NCBI RefSeq assembly: GCF_900544955.1
Contig: NZ_UQXD01000035.1
Location: forward strand, 1 to 27,547
Direction: 5' to 3'
Length of the DNA stretch: 27,547 nucleotides
Source of the DNA: an uncultured Oscillibacter sp.
GTDB lineage: Bacteria; Bacillota; Clostridia; Oscillospirales; Oscillospiraceae
Positions 15,411 to 22,929 of the stretch are shown here, in pieces. The position numbers were made by a program, and so were the translations under genes. Numbering within the stretch: position 1 is the first letter of the stretch; each line of letters starts with the position of its first letter. Under the pieces are notes generated by a model. The model made no database searches. It saw nothing but the letters and a program-made list of their open reading frames with translations, and was not told the origin of the DNA.

Positions 15411-16705
15411 GTACCGGTTTGTTGGCCCTGGTCTTTTTCCTGGCCTTTTTCGCCATGCTCTTCCTGGGCACCCCCATCACCTACGCCCTGGGCGGCGCCG
15501 GCGCCCTGGCCATGCTGGCCTCGGGGTTGAAGATGTCCCTGGTGATTAAAAGCGTCCTCTCGGGCTTCGGCAGCTTCACCCTGCTGGCCATCTTCCTCTT
15601 CACCCTCATGGGCGTCATCTACCAGAAGACGGGGCTTGCCAGCCTGCTGGTGGACGCCTTGAAACCCTCCATCGGCAAGCGGAAGGGCGGCCTGGCCCTC
15701 ATCGCCGTCTACGCCTCCGCCATCTTCGGCGCCCTTACCGGCTCCGCCAACGCCACCTGTGCCACCTTCAGCAAAATGCTGGGGCCGGAGATGATCGACA
15801 ACGGCTACCCCGCCGACTGGACCGCCGCCACCATCGCGGCCTGCGCCCCCCTGGGCCAGCTGATTCCGCCCTCCGTCACCTGTATTGTGCTGGGCGTGGC
15901 CACGGGCCTTTCCATCGGCTCGCTGTTCATCGTGGATTTGTCCATCGGCCTGCTGACCGTCGTCTTTTTGACGCTGACCATCATCTACCTCTCCCGGAAG
16001 CACGGCTTCGGCGGCAGCGACCGGGTGTACACCGCCAAGGAGAAGCGGGACGCCTTCCTCCGCTTTTTGCCCCTGGTCTCCGTCCCCGTGGTGGTCATCG
16101 GCGGCATGTACGGCGGCGTCTTCACCGCCACGGAGGCCGGCGCCATCGGCTCCGCCTTCTCCTTCCTCCTGGCCCTGGTCTATGGGCGGCTGAACCTGAG
16201 GCTGGTGCGGGACATCTTCGCCGACGCCGGCAAGACCGCCGCCACCGTGCTGCTGCTGTGCGCGTCCTCCTACGTCATCAGCTACGTCATGAGCATGAGC
16301 GGCATGACCAAGTTCTTCGTGGAACTGATGACGGGCATCTGCAACGTCAGCCCCATCCTGGGAATGCTGTTTTTGCTGGCGGTGCTGCTGGTCATGGGCT
16401 GCTTCATTGATCTGATCGTGCTGTGCATCATTCTGGCGCCCACGGCGGTAGCGGCCCTGGCGCCCTTCGGCATCAACGCCTACGCCATCTGCGCCGTCTT
16501 CCTCATCGGCAACCTCATCGGCATCATCACGCCGCCGGTGGGCGTGGCGCTGTTCATCTCCTCGTCCTCCCTGAAGGTGAAGATGGAGGACATCTCCAAG
16601 CGCGTGGTGCCCTATATCCTGGTCTATGTGGTGCTGACGGTGCTGCTAATCGTGTTCCCGGACCTGTCGCTGCTGCTGCCCCGCCTGCTGGGCATGGACG
16701 TGTGA
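15407..16705 (+). CDS. dctM: TRAP transporter large permease (DctM family), operon 2
   Basis: Large translocation subunit, 432 aa, hydrophobic throughout with about 11-12 membrane segments. ATG 15407 overlaps the dctQ stop. Landmarks are ALTGSANATCATFSKM in the place of the usual SGSGPATVAAIG, GQLIPPSVTCIVLGVATG, FTATEAGAIGSAFSFL, and the distal IITPPVGVALFIS. The altered first loop is on the substrate/sodium side of the fold, consistent with a substrate unlike that of operon 1. It is followed by a 17-bp hairpin at 16727. Confidence 0.93.
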   Translation: MSTGLLALVFFLAFFAMLFLGTPITYALGGAGALAMLASGLKMSLVIKSVLSGFGSFTLLAIFLFTLMGVIYQKTGLASLLVDALKPSIGKRKGGLALIAVYASAIFGALTGSANATCATFSKMLGPEMIDNGYPADWTAATIAACAPLGQLIPPSVTCIVLGVATGLSIGSLFIVDLSIGLLTVVFLTLTIIYLSRKHGFGGSDRVYTAKEKRDAFLRFLPLVSVPVVVIGGMYGGVFTATEAGAIGSAFSFLLALVYGRLNLRLVRDIFADAGKTAATVLLLCASSYVISYVMSMSGMTKFFVELMTGICNVSPILGMLFLLAVLLVMGCFIDLIVLCIILAPTAVAALAPFGINAYAICAVFLIGNLIGIITPPVGVALFISSSSLKVKMEDISKRVVPYILVYVVLTVLLIVFPDLSLLLPRLLGMDV

Positions 16706-16726
16706 GGGTCCCCGCCCAACGCTGAG

Positions 16727-16765
16727 AAATATGCCATGAGCAGGCCGCTGTTCGTGGCATATTTT
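16727..16765 (+). terminator. Terminator of TRAP operon 2
   Basis: AAATATGCCA (16727-16736) pairs with TGGCATATTT (16755-16764). The inner part GAGCAG/CTGTTC continues the stem with wobble pairs to about 17 bp around GCCG. It ends in TTTT. Moderate quality. Confidence 0.68.
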
Positions 16766-16933
16766 CACAAGGTGAATTGTCACAAAAAATGTGCGCGTTT
16801 TCACAAAAACTGGCGGTAAATCCGTAGTATTTGCAACATAAAAATGGAGCATGGCTTGCTATGCTGTGGTTGGGAGCCGGGGGCGCGGCCCGGCGCGGAC
16901 ATGGGAATTTTGCGTGAACGACGGGGGTGCATC
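16766..16933 (+). promoter_or_regulatory. Regulatory region of the glycyl radical enzyme operon
   Basis: No gene is seen here. TCACAA occurs at 16779 and 16800 and just before this region, at 16765. The stretch AATGTGCG (16788-16795) repeats the AATGTGCG upstream of TRAP operon 1 (150-157). TGTGCGCGTTTTCA (16790-16803) matches eight of ten conserved bases of the LacI/CcpA operator pattern. A -10-like TAGTAT lies at 16825-16830 without a clear -35. The AT content is well above that of the coding neighbours, marking it as the probable promoter region. Confidence 0.45.
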
Positions 16934-19336
16934 ATGAAACTTACCAGAAAAGAGCGGGTGGAGCGCATCAGAAAGCAGGTCCACATCGACCGCACGGTGG
17001 ACACGGCCCGGGCGCGGCTGGTCACGGCGTCCTATCAGGAGACGGAGGGGCTGCCGGCGCCGCTGCGCCGGGCCAAGGCCCTCCAGAAGATTTTGGGAGA
17101 GATGCCCATCTACATCCACGACGGCCAGCTCCTGGCGGGGAACCAGGGGGAGCGGTCCCGGGCGGGGCTGATCTTCCCGGAGTTCCAGTGGGACGCCACC
17201 CTGGCGGAGATGGAGGGCTGGCCCACCCGGCCCGGCGACAAGTTCGCCATCACGCCGGAGCAGGTGGCGGAGCTGAAGGCGCTGCTGCCCTACTGGAATT
17301 GCAAGACGGTGCGGGACCGGGCCGACGGCGTGCTGCCGGAGAGTGTGCGGCGCAGCCTGCAATACGGCATCATCTCCAACGCCAACTACCTGATGTCCGG
17401 CCACGGCCACTTCATCCCGGACTTCCCCCGGATTCTGGAGCGGGGCTTCCGGGACATCGGCCGGGAGATTCAGGAGCGGATGGAGGCCCTGGACCAGACC
17501 GCCACGGACTACTACGCAAAATACACCTTCTACCAGGGGGAGCTGGAGACCATCCGGGCGGTGGCGTGCTTTGCGGAGCGGTACGCCGCCCTGGCGGAGC
17601 GGCTGGCCGCCGAGACGGCGGACGCGGACCGGCGGCAGGAGCTGCTGCGGATGGCGCAAAACTGCCGCCGGGTGCCCATGGAGCCCGCCCGGGACTACTG
17701 GGAGGCTTTACAGTGCGTCTGGTTCGTGCAGCTCATTCCCCAGATCGAGGTCAACGGCCTGTCGGTGTGCCTGGGCCGAATGGACCAGTACCTCTACCCC
17801 TACTACCTCCGCGACAAGCAGGCGGGCGCTTTGGACGACGAGGGGGCGCTGGAGCTTCTGGACTGCCTGTATCTCCAGACCGCCACCATCACCAAGATTT
17901 ACAGCAATGAGGGCGCCATGATCTTCGCCGGCCCCGGCGTGGGCCAGACCATCACCCTCTCCGGCGTGGACGAAAACGGCAGGGACGCCACCAACGAGCT
18001 CTCCTACCTGTGCATCGACGCCGACGAGGACGTGCGGCTGATGCAGCCGGACATCGCCGTGCGCAACCACGCCCTGATCCCCCAGCGGTTTTTGAAAAAG
18101 TGCTGCGCCCACGCGGCGGCGGGCCGGGACAAGCCCAAGTTCTTCACGGACCGGGTGGTGATCCAGTCCCTGCAAAACGCGGGCATCCCCCTGGAGGACG
18201 CCCGGAATTACGGCGATCTGGGCTGCTCGGAGATCATCGTCTGCGGCAAGACCTGCTCCGGGGGCAACATGGGCAATCTGTGCCTTGCCATGTGCATGGA
18301 CCTGGCGCTGCACGACGGCGTGCAGCACTGGTACTACGACGGGAAGGACTTCCACCCGGACGTGAACGTGCAGATGGGCCCCCATACCGGCGACCCCCGG
18401 ACCTTCCGGGACATGGAGGCGCTGCGGACGGCCTATTCCCGGCAGGTCCGCTACTTTGTCCGGCAGCTGGCCATTTTGGACAACGTGCTGGACAACGTGC
18501 AGGCGGAGCTGGTGCCCCATGTGTTCTACTCGCTGATTGTGGACGGCTGCGTGGAGTCCGGGCGGGATTTCACCGCCGGCGGCGCTGTCTATAACCAGAC
18601 CTCCCCCCTGGCCGCCGGGCCCATTACCGCGTCGGACTCCCTGGCGGCGGTGAAGCGGGCGGTGTTCGAGGAGGGCAGCGTCACCATGGAGGAGCTGCTC
18701 CAGGCGCTGGACGGCAACTTCGCCGGGGAGCGGGGAGAGGCGCTGCGGCAGCTGCTCATCCGGCGGACCCCCAAGTTCGGCAACGACGACGACGGAGCGG
18801 ACACGGAGGCGGTGTTTGTGGTGCGGGACTACTACGAGGCCATGCAGGGGTACGAGAATCCCCGGGGCGGCAGATGGGTGCCCAGTGTCTACAACCTCAC
18901 CGGCAACGTGGGCTTCGGCTGGCGCACCGGCCCCACCCCCGACGGCCGGGTGGGCGGCGAGCTGCTCAACGACAACATCTGTCCCATGCAGGGCCGGGAT
19001 TTGCAGGGCCCCACCAGCGTGGTGAAGTCCCTCTCCAAGATCGACGCCTCCCTGCTGCCCCAGGGCTACGTGTTCAACCTGAAATTCGCCCCCAACATCG
19101 TGGACAGTGAGGCGAATCTGAAGAAGTTTGTGGACTTCAACCACGCCTTGAACGACTACGGCATCTTCCACGTCCAGTACAACATCCTGGACGGCGACAC
19201 GCTCCTGGAGGCCCAGCGCCACCCGGAGAACTACAAGGACCTGCTGGTGCGGGTGTCCGGCTACAGCGCCTACTTTGTGGAGCTGGGGCGGGACGTGCAG
19301 GACCACCTGATCCGCAGAACGGTCCACACCATTTGA
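16934..19336 (+). CDS. Glycyl radical enzyme 1 (pyruvate formate-lyase-like dehydratase/lyase family)
   Basis: Oxygen-sensitive radical enzyme of the PflD/HypD/diol-dehydratase-like group. 800 aa, the usual length. ATG 16934 gives MKLTRKERVERIRKQV; the frame is open upstream to 16844 without a ribosome site. The N-terminal barrel domain has DGQLLAGNQGE and FPEFQWD. The thiyl-radical Cys and general-base Glu are C431 and E433 in GDLGCSEIIVCG, with Ser where characterised dehydratases such as HypD have Val (GCVE). The C-terminal glycyl domain is RVSGYSAYFVELG with radical Gly G776, ending in the family-typical LIRRTVHTI. The operon continues with its activase. The substrate is unknown; radical elimination of water or another group from a carboxylate is the inference. 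Confidence 0.93.
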   Translation: MKLTRKERVERIRKQVHIDRTVDTARARLVTASYQETEGLPAPLRRAKALQKILGEMPIYIHDGQLLAGNQGERSRAGLIFPEFQWDATLAEMEGWPTRPGDKFAITPEQVAELKALLPYWNCKTVRDRADGVLPESVRRSLQYGIISNANYLMSGHGHFIPDFPRILERGFRDIGREIQERMEALDQTATDYYAKYTFYQGELETIRAVACFAERYAALAERLAAETADADRRQELLRMAQNCRRVPMEPARDYWEALQCVWFVQLIPQIEVNGLSVCLGRMDQYLYPYYLRDKQAGALDDEGALELLDCLYLQTATITKIYSNEGAMIFAGPGVGQTITLSGVDENGRDATNELSYLCIDADEDVRLMQPDIAVRNHALIPQRFLKKCCAHAAAGRDKPKFFTDRVVIQSLQNAGIPLEDARNYGDLGCSEIIVCGKTCSGGNMGNLCLAMCMDLALHDGVQHWYYDGKDFHPDVNVQMGPHTGDPRTFRDMEALRTAYSRQVRYFVRQLAILDNVLDNVQAELVPHVFYSLIVDGCVESGRDFTAGGAVYNQTSPLAAGPITASDSLAAVKRAVFEEGSVTMEELLQALDGNFAGERGEALRQLLIRRTPKFGNDDDGADTEAVFVVRDYYEAMQGYENPRGGRWVPSVYNLTGNVGFGWRTGPTPDGRVGGELLNDNICPMQGRDLQGPTSVVKSLSKIDASLLPQGYVFNLKFAPNIVDSEANLKKFVDFNHALNDYGIFHVQYNILDGDTLLEAQRHPENYKDLLVRVSGYSAYFVELGRDVQDHLIRRTVHTI

Positions 19337-19385
19337 AACCGCGCCCCGGGACGGCCGGGGCAGACAAGGGCAGGAGGAAGCGCCT

Positions 19386-20318
19386 ATGTGCACGCCGTGC
19401 AGCCAGCAGACCCACATCTTCAATATCCAGAAATACTCCGTACACGACGGCCCCGGCATCCGCACCATCGTATTTTTGCAGGGGTGCCCCCTGCGCTGTC
19501 CCTGGTGCGCCAACCCGGAGGGGCAGAGCTTCGCCCCCCTCCTGTCCCACAATCAGAATCTGTGCCGCCGGTGCGGCCGCTGCGCGGCGGCGTGCCCCCG
19601 GGGGGCCATCCGCCTGGAGGCGGACGGCGTCCGGCTGGACCGGGCGCGCTGCGGCCTGTGCGGCGCCTGCGTTGCGGCCTGCCACCAGGACTGCTACAAA
19701 ATCTTCGGCGAGGAGCGGTCCGTGGAGTCCGTGCTGGAGGAGGTGGCAAAGGACGAGAACTTCTACCTCCGCAGCGGCGGCGGGCTGACGGTCAGCGGCG
19801 GCGAGCCCCTGTCCCACCCGGACGCGCTGCTGGCGCTTTTGCGGGGGGCGAAGGAGCGCCTGGGCATCTCCACCGCCGTGGAGACCACCTGCTATGCCGG
19901 GGAGGACGTGCTGCGCCGGGCGGTGCCCTGGGTGGACCACTTCCTCTGCGACATCAAGCTGGCGGACCCGGCCCGGAGCCTGGCGGTGCTGGGGGTGTCC
20001 AGCGGGCCCATCCTCCGCAACCTCCGCATCCTGGCCGAGGAATACCCGGAGAAGTCCCTGCTGGTGCGGATGCCGGTGATTCCCACCTACAACGACGATG
20101 CGGAGAACCTCGCCGCCATCGGGGCCTTCCTTGGGAGCCTGGGCCGGCGGATTCCCCTGGAGCTGCTGCCCTATCACGAATTCGGCAAGGCCAAGTACGC
20201 CAACCTGGGCCTGCCCTACGAGCCCGCCGCCCGGGGCGTGGAGGCCCCCTCCAGAGAGCGGATGGAGGCGCTGGAAAAACAATTTGAGGACATGGGCGTT
20301 TGGATCGCCCACACCTGA
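19386..20318 (+). CDS. Glycyl radical enzyme activase (radical SAM, two ferredoxin-type clusters)
   Basis: Radical-SAM enzyme that abstracts hydrogen from the glycine of a glycyl radical enzyme. 310 aa; CAGGAGGAAG precedes ATG 19386. The SAM cluster motif CPLRCPWC (C34, C38, C41) is followed by an inserted 2x[4Fe-4S] ferredoxin-like domain: C60, C63, C66, C70 and C89, C92, C95, C99. That insert characterises activases of non-PFL glycyl radical enzymes. The SAM-binding GGE motif is LTVSGGEPLS, and VEPYNxxx-like radical-SAM elements follow. An extra CxxC (C2, C5) begins the protein. It lies between two glycyl radical enzymes with no second activase in the window, so it probably activates both. 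Confidence 0.95.
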   Translation: MCTPCSQQTHIFNIQKYSVHDGPGIRTIVFLQGCPLRCPWCANPEGQSFAPLLSHNQNLCRRCGRCAAACPRGAIRLEADGVRLDRARCGLCGACVAACHQDCYKIFGEERSVESVLEEVAKDENFYLRSGGGLTVSGGEPLSHPDALLALLRGAKERLGISTAVETTCYAGEDVLRRAVPWVDHFLCDIKLADPARSLAVLGVSSGPILRNLRILAEEYPEKSLLVRMPVIPTYNDDAENLAAIGAFLGSLGRRIPLELLPYHEFGKAKYANLGLPYEPAARGVEAPSRERMEALEKQFEDMGVWIAHT

Positions 20319-20335
20319 CGGGGAGGAATGCGCGG

Positions 20336-22759
20336 ATGAGTGAACGGATTACCTACCTGCGGCTGAAGGCCGCGGACGCCAAGAGCTATCTCTGCGGGGA
20401 GCGGGGGCGGATTGTCACCGACTCCTACCGGTCCACGGAGGGGGAGGACCCGGTGATCCGCCGGGCCGTGGCCCTGCGGGACATTCTGGACAAGATGAGC
20501 GTGGTCATCGACGAAAACGAGCTGATCGTGGGCAACCACGCCACCCGGGAGAACGCGGCGCCGCTGTTTCCGGAGTTCAGCATCGAGTTTCTGGTCAACG
20601 AGCTGGACGACTTTGAACAGCGGCCCTACGACCGCTTTTACGTCCCGGAGGAGACCAAGGCCCTCATCCGGGAGATCGCCCCCTACTGGCGGGGCCGCAC
20701 CCACGAGGACCGGGTGGTGCGCACCACCGCCCGCATCTTCCCGGAGGAGGTTTTGCAGGCCTGGGACGCGGACGCCTTCCGGCTGAACGACGTGCTGTAC
20801 GACGGCGTGCGGAAGTCCGCCGGCGACGGCCACATCATCCCCGACTACTTCCGGTTGATGGAGGAGGGCGTCCCCGGCGTGCTGCGCCGGGCGGAGGCGG
20901 CCCGGGCGGCGCTGGATCTGCGGGGAGACCCCCACGCCTTTGAAAAGAAGCTGTTTTTGGACGCGGTGACCATCAGCTACACCGCCGTGGAGCGGTGGTT
21001 CCTCCGCTTTGCCCGGCAGGCGGAGGCGCTGGCCGCCTCCGCCCGGGAGGAGAACCGGCCCACGCTGCGGCGGGCCGCCGCAGCCTGCCGCCATCTGGCG
21101 GAGGCGGCGCCCTCCGGTTTTTTCGAGGCGCTGCAACTGACGTACTTCCTCCATCTGCTCATCCACATCGAGAGCAACGGACACTCCATCTCCCTGGGCC
21201 GCATCGACCAGTACCTCTGGCCCTTCTACCGGCGGGACCTGGCCGCCGGCGCCGTCACCCGGGCGGAGGCCCTGGAGCTGATCGACAGCTTCTACATCAA
21301 GGTCAGCCGCTTCAACAAGGTCCGCCCCTGGCCGGAGACCCGGCTGAAAAGCGGCGCCCCCATGTTCATGACCATCACCCTGGGGGGCATGGACGCCGCG
21401 GGGCGGGAGTGCTCCAACGAGCTGACGGAGCTGTTTTTGGACGCCCTGGCGGACACCCGCCTGCCCCAGCCCACCCCCATCCTCCGGGTGAACAAGGACA
21501 CCCCTCAGGCGCTGATCGCCCACGCGGTGGAGGTGCTCTTGCGCCATGGCGGCGGACTGCCCGCCTTCTTCTCCGACGAGTGCATCGTGGAGTCCCTGGC
21601 GAAGACCGGCGTCCCCCTGGAGGACGCCCGGGTATACGGCATCGGCGGCTGCTCCGAGGCGGTGGTGCCCGGCAAGAGCTTCTCCTTCACCGGCGGGGAC
21701 TGCTACTTCAACTTCCTGAAAATTTTGGAGATTCTGCTCCACGAGGGGGTGAACCCCCGCACCGGCGTCCGCCTGTTTGCGGCGAAGCGGCTGGAGGAGT
21801 ACCGCAGCATCGAGGACCTCCTGACCGCGTTCCAGGAGCAGCTGGCCCGGTATATGGGCTACATCGTGGAGCTGACGGCCATCACCTCCGCCACCGACGC
21901 GGCCCTGAACCCCACGCCCTTCACCTCCGGTTTGCTGGACTACCGGGTGGAGATGGGCCGGGACATGTCCCTGGGCGGCGGCGAGAACGCCCGCTACTCT
22001 CACACCATTCTCCAGGGCCATGGCACCGGCGACACCTGCAACGCCCTGTACGCCCTGCAAAAGCTGGTGTTTGAGGACCGGGTCCTGACGCTGCGGGAGC
22101 TGGTGGAGATTCTGGACGGCAACTGGAGCGGCGAGCGGGGACAGGAGATCCGCAGGCGGGTCCGCCGCCTGGCCAAGTACGGCAACGATATGGACGAGGT
22201 GGACGGCTACGCCGCCCGCCTGAGCGAACTGTTCGCCCGGGAGGCCCGGCAGTACACCCCCTGGCGGGGCGGCGTCTTCGGCACCTCCCTCCAGGGCCTC
22301 ACCGCCAACGTCCCCGAGGGGGAGACGGTGGGGGCCACCCCGGACGGCCGCGCCGCCGGCGAGGCCCTGTCCGACAACATCTCCCCCCACGCCGGAACGG
22401 ACGTCCACGGCCCCACCGCCGCGCTGAAAAGCGTGTCCAAGGTGGACCATACCCTGTTCATCGACGGCAACATCCTGAACCTGCGCTTCCACCCCAGCGC
22501 CCTGACGGACGCCTATGGCCGGTTCGACCCCCTCCGGGGGGCCCGGTTTGCGGACATGGTGAAGAGCTATCTGGTGGATTTGAAGGGCAATCAGGTGCAG
22601 TTCAACATTCTCTCCGCCGCGGAGATGCGGGCGGCCCAGGAGCGGCCCGGGGACTACCGGGACCTGGTGGTGAAGGTGGCGGGCTACAGCGCCTACTTCA
22701 ACTCCCTGGACAAGGGGCTGCAGGACCAGATCATCCAGCGCACGGAGCACGCCCTGTAA
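20336..22759 (+). CDS. Glycyl radical enzyme 2 (pyruvate formate-lyase-like dehydratase/lyase family)
   Basis: Second radical enzyme of the operon, 807 aa. ATG 20336 follows GGGGAGGAAT, 17 bp after the activase stop. Catalytic C439 and E441 lie in GIGGCSEAVVPG, the same GCSE core as enzyme 1. Radical glycine G783 is in VAGYSAYFNSLD, and the C-terminus is IIQRTEHAL. Other family segments include DENELIVGNHATRENAAPLF near residue 60, KYGNDMDEVD, ATPDGRAAGEALSDNISPHA and GPTAALKSVSKVDH. It differs from enzyme 1 through most of the barrel, for example GGDCYFNFLKILE after the active-site loop where enzyme 1 has GGNMGNLCLAMCM. The two are therefore expected to act on different molecules or successive steps. 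Neither can be named as HypD, CutC, PFL or a decarboxylase. Confidence 0.93.
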   Translation: MSERITYLRLKAADAKSYLCGERGRIVTDSYRSTEGEDPVIRRAVALRDILDKMSVVIDENELIVGNHATRENAAPLFPEFSIEFLVNELDDFEQRPYDRFYVPEETKALIREIAPYWRGRTHEDRVVRTTARIFPEEVLQAWDADAFRLNDVLYDGVRKSAGDGHIIPDYFRLMEEGVPGVLRRAEAARAALDLRGDPHAFEKKLFLDAVTISYTAVERWFLRFARQAEALAASAREENRPTLRRAAAACRHLAEAAPSGFFEALQLTYFLHLLIHIESNGHSISLGRIDQYLWPFYRRDLAAGAVTRAEALELIDSFYIKVSRFNKVRPWPETRLKSGAPMFMTITLGGMDAAGRECSNELTELFLDALADTRLPQPTPILRVNKDTPQALIAHAVEVLLRHGGGLPAFFSDECIVESLAKTGVPLEDARVYGIGGCSEAVVPGKSFSFTGGDCYFNFLKILEILLHEGVNPRTGVRLFAAKRLEEYRSIEDLLTAFQEQLARYMGYIVELTAITSATDAALNPTPFTSGLLDYRVEMGRDMSLGGGENARYSHTILQGHGTGDTCNALYALQKLVFEDRVLTLRELVEILDGNWSGERGQEIRRRVRRLAKYGNDMDEVDGYAARLSELFAREARQYTPWRGGVFGTSLQGLTANVPEGETVGATPDGRAAGEALSDNISPHAGTDVHGPTAALKSVSKVDHTLFIDGNILNLRFHPSALTDAYGRFDPLRGARFADMVKSYLVDLKGNQVQFNILSAAEMRAAQERPGDYRDLVVKVAGYSAYFNSLDKGLQDQIIQRTEHAL

Positions 22760-22822
22760 GGCGGCGCCGTAGGCGGAGGGAGCGGCCGCTCCTTCCGCCT
22801 GCGGCGGTTTCCCGCCGTTTGT

Positions 22823-22853
22823 GTATTCAAATATTCGAATACTCTGTTATACT
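22823..22853 (+). promoter_or_regulatory. Promoter and inverted repeat upstream of the AraC-type regulator
   Basis: TTCAAA (22826-22831), a 16-bp spacer and TATACT (22848-22853) form a plausible promoter. The inverted repeat GTATTC (22823-22828) and GAATAC (22837-22842) lies across the -35 box and spacer, with the related internal TATTCGAATA (22832-22841). This placement suits an operator. No intrinsic terminator with a T-run follows the glycyl radical enzyme 2 gene in 22760-22822. GGCGGAGGGAGCGGCC with CGCTCCTTCCGCC there can form an imperfect hairpin. Confidence 0.55.
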
Positions 22854-22929
22854 GTGTGGGGAGCCGTTTCCCCGGGGCGGGCGGCTTCCGGCAGGGTCCG
22901 GCAGGGCCTGGGATGCGGGAGGAATGGAC

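Noticed and set aside
20216..22750. 844-aa minus-strand open frame
   Set aside because: It is the antisense shadow of glycyl radical enzyme 2, without a plausible start or domains.
16934..22759. Assigning the radical enzymes as HypD, CutC, PFL or arylacetate decarboxylase
   Set aside because: The GCSE loops and the neighbourhood lack the diagnostic partners (proline reductase genes, microcompartment shells, formate pathway, small decarboxylase subunit); a name would be a guess.
16934..22759. Sulfonate (isethionate/dihydroxypropanesulfonate) lyase system
   Set aside because: TRAP transport would fit, but no sulfite-handling, acetaldehyde dehydrogenase or sulfonate-specific genes are seen. 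It remains a possible alternative for the transporter-enzyme pairing but is not supported.
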